NCBI GenBank assembly: GCA_024699575.1
Contig: JAILPF010000426.1
Coordinates: forward strand, 1-9,820
DNA length: 9,820 bases
Reading direction: 5' to 3'
Source of the DNA: Acetatifactor sp.
GTDB lineage: Bacteria > Bacillota > Clostridia > Lachnospirales > Lachnospiraceae
Within the stretch, counting starts at the first letter, position 1. Each line of letters begins with the position of its first letter. A model generated the notes under the pieces. It was given only the letters and a program-made list of their open reading frames with translations. It made no database searches and was not told the origin of the DNA. Position numbers and translations under genes: made by a program. Below, in pieces: positions 7,037 through 9,820 of the stretch.

Positions 7037-8277
7037 ATAATAGTACAAAAATTTACTCCAAACTACTGATTGCGTTTTTGGTAATTGATGCACTTTTCAT
7101 ACTTGTCCTTGTGGGTACCTATCTGATGTGCAAGAGCCTTGCCTATTCAGCAAACCCGGAGGAAATTTTGAAAAGATATCCCGTCTTTGGTATCGGCGTT
7201 TTTATTATAATGTTTATCGTCATGACGTTTGTCACTGTTTCTTTTGGCAGGTTGTTTAGAGTTTCTTTCAAGAATCTTGCGGATGCTGCACAGAAGCTTT
7301 CAGAAGGCCAGACGGATGTGAAACTTGAGCGGGATGTGGAAGGCGAGATGGGCATCATTGTGGATAAATTCAATCAAATTGTGGAAGTCAGTCAATATCA
7401 GGCGAAGGTGATGGAGGAAGTTGCGGCAGGCAATCTGACAGTGAATGTAAAAACAGCATCCGATAAGGATGTTCTTGGAAATGCAATCAAAAAGATGGTG
7501 GAGAAGAATTGCAGTGTTTTAGGCAACATTAATGATTCCGCCAGCCAGATGCTCACAAGTGCAGCTGAGGTTGCAAGCGCGTCAGAGGCATTGGCAGAAG
7601 GGTCAACAGATCAGGCGAGCGCTATTGAAGAAGTAACGGTTTCGGTGAGTGATATTGCGGATAAGACAAGATTAAACGCAACAAAGGCTGACGAAGCAAA
7701 ACAACTGATGGAGGATGTTCTCGGTGATGTGGAGGCCGGCAACGAACAGATGAACAAGATGGTAGAGGCTATGAATGATATTAATAAATCCTCCGAGAGC
7801 ATTTCAAAGATTATAAAAGTAATTGACGATATTGCATTTCAAACAAATATTCTGGCACTGAATGCGGCGGTGGAAGCAGCGAGAGCGGGCGAAGCCGGAA
7901 AAGGCTTTGCGGTGGTGGCTGAGGAAGTCAGAAATCTGGCAGCCAAGAGCTCAGCAGCAGCAAGTGAGACAGCGGAGCTGATAGAGGACTCTATTCTCAA
8001 AGTGGAAGCAGGAACTGATTTGGCAGATAAAATGGCAGTGACTTTGGACAAGATGACCGGTATAGTGAAAGAAAGTGCGCAGCTTATCACAGATATTGCG
8101 GATGCATCCGGTTTTCAGGCAGTTGCTATCAGCCAGGTAAACACAGCAATTGAACAGGTTTCAGAGGTGATTCAAACGAACTCTGCGACCAGTCAGCAAT
8201 GTGCGGCAGCAAGCGTTGAGCTTTCCGGGCAGGCTAAGAAAATGAAAGAGCAGATTTCGGTTTATAAACTGGGATAA
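7033..8277 (+). CDS. Methyl-accepting chemotaxis protein with minimal extracellular loop and tandem HAMP
   Basis: 414 residues; ATG overlaps the cheW stop and follows an AGGAGA site. Two membrane segments (about 10-33 and 50-72) are separated by only some 16 residues, too few for a ligand-binding domain. Cytoplasmic part: two HAMP-like units (about 73-118 and 119-165) and an MCP signalling domain whose hairpin tip is well conserved ([40 protein letters not shown], residues 264-303, given here in part). Candidate adaptation residues are E199-E200 and Q388-Q389. No CheR-tethering NWETF-like tail is present. It should form arrays with CheA and CheW, but its input must come from the membrane itself, from a partner protein, or from the cytosol. 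It could report membrane state or redox, or act as an array scaffold. The position between cheW and the phosphatase gene suggests it is the dedicated receptor of this cluster. Confidence 0.94.
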   Translation: MNNSTKIYSKLLIAFLVIDALFILVLVGTYLMCKSLAYSANPEEILKRYPVFGIGVFIIMFIVMTFVTVSFGRLFRVSFKNLADAAQKLSEGQTDVKLERDVEGEMGIIVDKFNQIVEVSQYQAKVMEEVAAGNLTVNVKTASDKDVLGNAIKKMVEKNCSVLGNINDSASQMLTSAAEVASASEALAEGSTDQASAIEEVTVSVSDIADKTRLNATKADEAKQLMEDVLGDVEAGNEQMNKMVEAMNDINKSSESISKIIKVIDDIAFQTNILALNAAVEAARAGEAGKGFAVVAEEVRNLAAKSSAAASETAELIEDSILKVEAGTDLADKMAVTLDKMTGIVKESAQLITDIADASGFQAVAISQVNTAIEQVSEVIQTNSATSQQCAAASVELSGQAKKMKEQISVYKLG

Positions 8278-8283
8278 AAAACA

Positions 8284-8290
8284 AGGAAGG
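8284..8290 (+). promoter_or_regulatory. Ribosome binding site for the CheC-like gene
   Basis: AGGAAGG lies 8 bases before the ATG at 8299. The in-frame GTG at 8290 overlaps this purine run and would have no separate Shine-Dalgarno sequence at a proper distance, so the ATG is taken as the start. Confidence 0.6.
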
Positions 8291-8298
8291 TGAAGGAC

Positions 8299-8898
8299 AT
8301 GGCAGAATTGACAGTAGAAGAAGTTGATATCCTGGGTGAAATAGCCAATATAAGTCTGGGAAATGCGGCAACAACACTTAGTATGATGGTAAACCACAAA
8401 GTACATATTACGACTCCCAATATAAAACTCATTAACCGAAGCGAAGCTTTGGATGATTACGAGGAGACCTGTATTTTTGTTCAGATTCAATATGTGCAGG
8501 GATTGGAGGGCAATAATGTGTTTATTTTGAAAGACCAGGATGTCCTTTGCCTGACAAATTTGATGATGGGCGGCTCCGGAATGGATGTCCAGGGAACCGT
8601 TGGGGATTTGGAGTTGAGCGCTGCATCTGAAGCGATGAATCAGATGATGGGAACGTCCGCTACCAGCATGGCTACCATGTTGGAGAGAAGCGTGGATATC
8701 AGCACTCCGCAGGTGAATCACATTGATGTTGAGAGCGTTAAAATTTTTGAAAAGATGTTTGAAACTTTTCAGGAAAAATTTGTAAAGATTGCTTTTAAAC
8801 TGGAGATAGAAGGACTGATTGACTCTACTATGGTTCAACTATATCCGGTCAGCTTTGCAAAGGATATGTGTGAGGCGTTCAGGAGTAAAGGTAACTGA
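8299..8898 (+). CDS. cheC: CheC / FliY-N-like CheY-phosphate phosphatase
   Basis: 199 residues from the ATG at 8299 (202 from a GTG at 8290). It carries the two CheC-type active-site helices: E14-x-x-N17 in LGEIANISLGNAATTLS, and E111-x-x-N114 in ASEAMNQMMGTSATSM. Each E/N pair is the catalytic signature of the CheC/CheX/FliY phosphatases, which speed loss of phosphate from CheY. The wording of both motifs, with KVHITTP and VDISTP strands nearby, is closer to the N-terminal half of FliY than to classical CheC. The C-terminal SpoA/FliN part of FliY is absent and the gene ends normally, so it is a free phosphatase rather than a switch component. It should reset the CheY-like protein of this operon. 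CheD, the usual CheC partner, is not seen in the window. It follows the receptor gene by 21 bases. Confidence 0.88.
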   Translation: MAELTVEEVDILGEIANISLGNAATTLSMMVNHKVHITTPNIKLINRSEALDDYEETCIFVQIQYVQGLEGNNVFILKDQDVLCLTNLMMGGSGMDVQGTVGDLELSAASEAMNQMMGTSATSMATMLERSVDISTPQVNHIDVESVKIFEKMFETFQEKFVKIAFKLEIEGLIDSTMVQLYPVSFAKDMCEAFRSKGN

Positions 8899-8942
8899 TG
8901 TTTGCATAAACTTAGGGGAATACTCGGGGAAAGGCGGCAGGG

Positions 8943-9820
8943 ATGAACAAAAAGTACACAGTCAGAAGACAAATTAAGCTTTTGGTGACGGGGGCGGTTT
9001 TTTTGGCTACTCTAATTGTGGGGTTTGATGCAATGATTCTCTCGTATAAAACGGTGAGAAAGGATTATATCCGGACCGCTGAGAGTGCGACGAGTCACTT
9101 GCTTCGAACGCTGGAAAACGGTGGTGATGCATGGTATTATGATGGAGAAACCGGTAAAGTTTACGTGGGAGATGAGGAAATCAGCCCTCAATTGTTTGAT
9201 GCAGTCAATGAAGGTAATGTGGCTGTTAAACACACTATTTTCAAGGATGACTTGCGAGTGCTCACCAATATCAGAAAAGAGAATGGAGAGTATGCTACCG
9301 GAACAAAAGCGGATGCAGATATCTATGCCATTGTAAAGACCGGTAAAACCTTTACAAAGAACGGCGTAGATATTATCGATGACAGATATACGGTTTGTTA
9401 TATGCCTATTTACAGTGAAGGCCAATTCTGGGGAATGATGTTTACCGGTGTCAGTCATTCTGCACTCTCAGCAGAGTCATCACAGATGATGTTGATAATC
9501 GTGTGCGGAATTGTTTTTTCGCTGATAGCGGTTTATATTATTTCCAGTATAATTATGAAAAAGATGGCTGATAAACTGGTGAAAAGTATCAGTTCCGGTT
9601 ATAATCAGTTGATTGAATTTTCGGGACAGATTCAGGAACTTTCCGGAAAAACCACAGCCGGTACCACAGACATTATAAAAGCAATGAACAATGTGGCTGA
9701 TGGGGCAACCGGGCAGGCTGCAGCGACGCAGGAGGCGATGGCATCGACGGAGGCCTTCACACAGAGCATCGATGTGGTCAACTATGAAATCAGAGAAAGC
9801 AAGGATTATTTGAACAAGAT
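8943..9820 (+). CDS. Methyl-accepting chemotaxis protein with Cache-type sensor, 5' part only
   Basis: Open from the ATG at 8943 to the right edge; 292 codons are visible without a stop. An AAGGCGG site lies 5 bases upstream. The first membrane segment spans about 13-34 and the second about 182-204. The ~145 residues between them form a probable extracellular single-Cache sensor: a long helix after the membrane, then the strand pattern GKTFTKNGVDIIDDRYTVCYMPIY and GQFWGMMFTGV (137-170), as in small Cache domains of clostridial receptors. After TM2 no clear HAMP domain is seen; helical heptad sequence of an MCP signalling arm follows (about 206-292), including an alanine/glutamine/glutamate-rich stretch at 252-272 that may hold adaptation sites. 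The conserved hairpin tip lies beyond the window. The ligand is unknown; related Cache domains bind small organic molecules. The gap of 44 bases after the phosphatase gene holds no terminator or promoter that I can see. Confidence 0.87.
   Translation, partial: MNKKYTVRRQIKLLVTGAVFLATLIVGFDAMILSYKTVRKDYIRTAESATSHLLRTLENGGDAWYYDGETGKVYVGDEEISPQLFDAVNEGNVAVKHTIFKDDLRVLTNIRKENGEYATGTKADADIYAIVKTGKTFTKNGVDIIDDRYTVCYMPIYSEGQFWGMMFTGVSHSALSAESSQMMLIIVCGIVFSLIAVYIISSIIMKKMADKLVKSISSGYNQLIEFSGQIQELSGKTTAGTTDIIKAMNNVADGATGQAAATQEAMASTEAFTQSIDVVNYEIRESKDYLNK

Noticed and set aside
8161..8838. 225-codon minus-strand open frame
   Set aside because: It is antisense to the end of the receptor and nearly all of the CheC-like gene, whose catalytic motifs are clear on the + strand; the His/Ser/Ile-rich translation fits a shadow.
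8899..8942. Possible separate promoter or terminator before the second receptor
   Set aside because: No hairpin with a T tract, no paired -35/-10, and no sigma-28 or sigma-54 motif could be matched in the 44-base gap.
9085..9336. 83-codon + strand open frame in another phase
   Set aside because: It lies within the Cache receptor gene, which is open from 8943 to the window edge with a ribosome site, two membrane helices and a Cache-like sensor.

Overview
The window looks like a chromosomal segment of a low-to-mid GC Gram-positive anaerobe, most likely a clostridium of the Lachnospiraceae type. This rests on purine-rich Shine-Dalgarno sequences before nearly every gene, a strong housekeeping-type promoter, tightly packed co-directional genes, and protein sequences of clostridial chemotaxis style (CheC/FliY-like phosphatase, tandem-HAMP receptor). 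The genus cannot be fixed from the sequence alone.

Layout. Positions 1-154 hold the 3' end of a CinA/PncC-type nicotinamide-nucleotide amidase gene, closed by a clear intrinsic terminator (160-192). A consensus sigma-A-like promoter follows (233-261), with a perfect 9-bp inverted repeat over the -10 and start-site region. From there one apparent operon runs to the end of the window, all on the + strand, with intergenic gaps of at most about 48 bases: a soluble PAS histidine kinase (323-1741), a receiver/HD-GYP response regulator (1757-2824), cheB (2873-3904), a stand-alone CheY-like receiver (3915-4307), cheA (4321-6465), cheW (6482-7036), a receptor (MCP) with almost no extracellular part (7033-8277), a CheC / FliY-N-like CheY-P phosphatase (8299-8898), and a second MCP with a Cache-type sensor that runs off the right edge (8943-9820+). 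The ORF-like stretches on the minus strand are shadows of these genes.

How the genes could work together. CheA, CheW, CheY, the two MCPs, CheB and the CheC-like phosphatase make an almost complete chemosensory core. CheR and CheD are not visible here. The first two genes add a separate two-component pair, a cytoplasmic PAS kinase without its own receiver and a receiver fused to an HD-GYP domain, transcribed ahead of the array genes. This suggests that a cytosolic signal and a membrane-receptor signal feed a common output. No flagellar genes are in view, so flagellar control and an alternative output (pili, cyclic-dinucleotide control, development) are both open.

The most notable points are the HD-GYP domain, which has lost several metal-binding residues but keeps HHE and DGxGYP; the C-terminal tail of the kinase, which resembles an Hpt domain without its phospho-histidine; the nearly sensorless tandem-HAMP receptor; and the stand-alone FliY-N-like phosphatase. 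None of these is proven to be a new system. Together they make a chemosensory operon of unusual composition.
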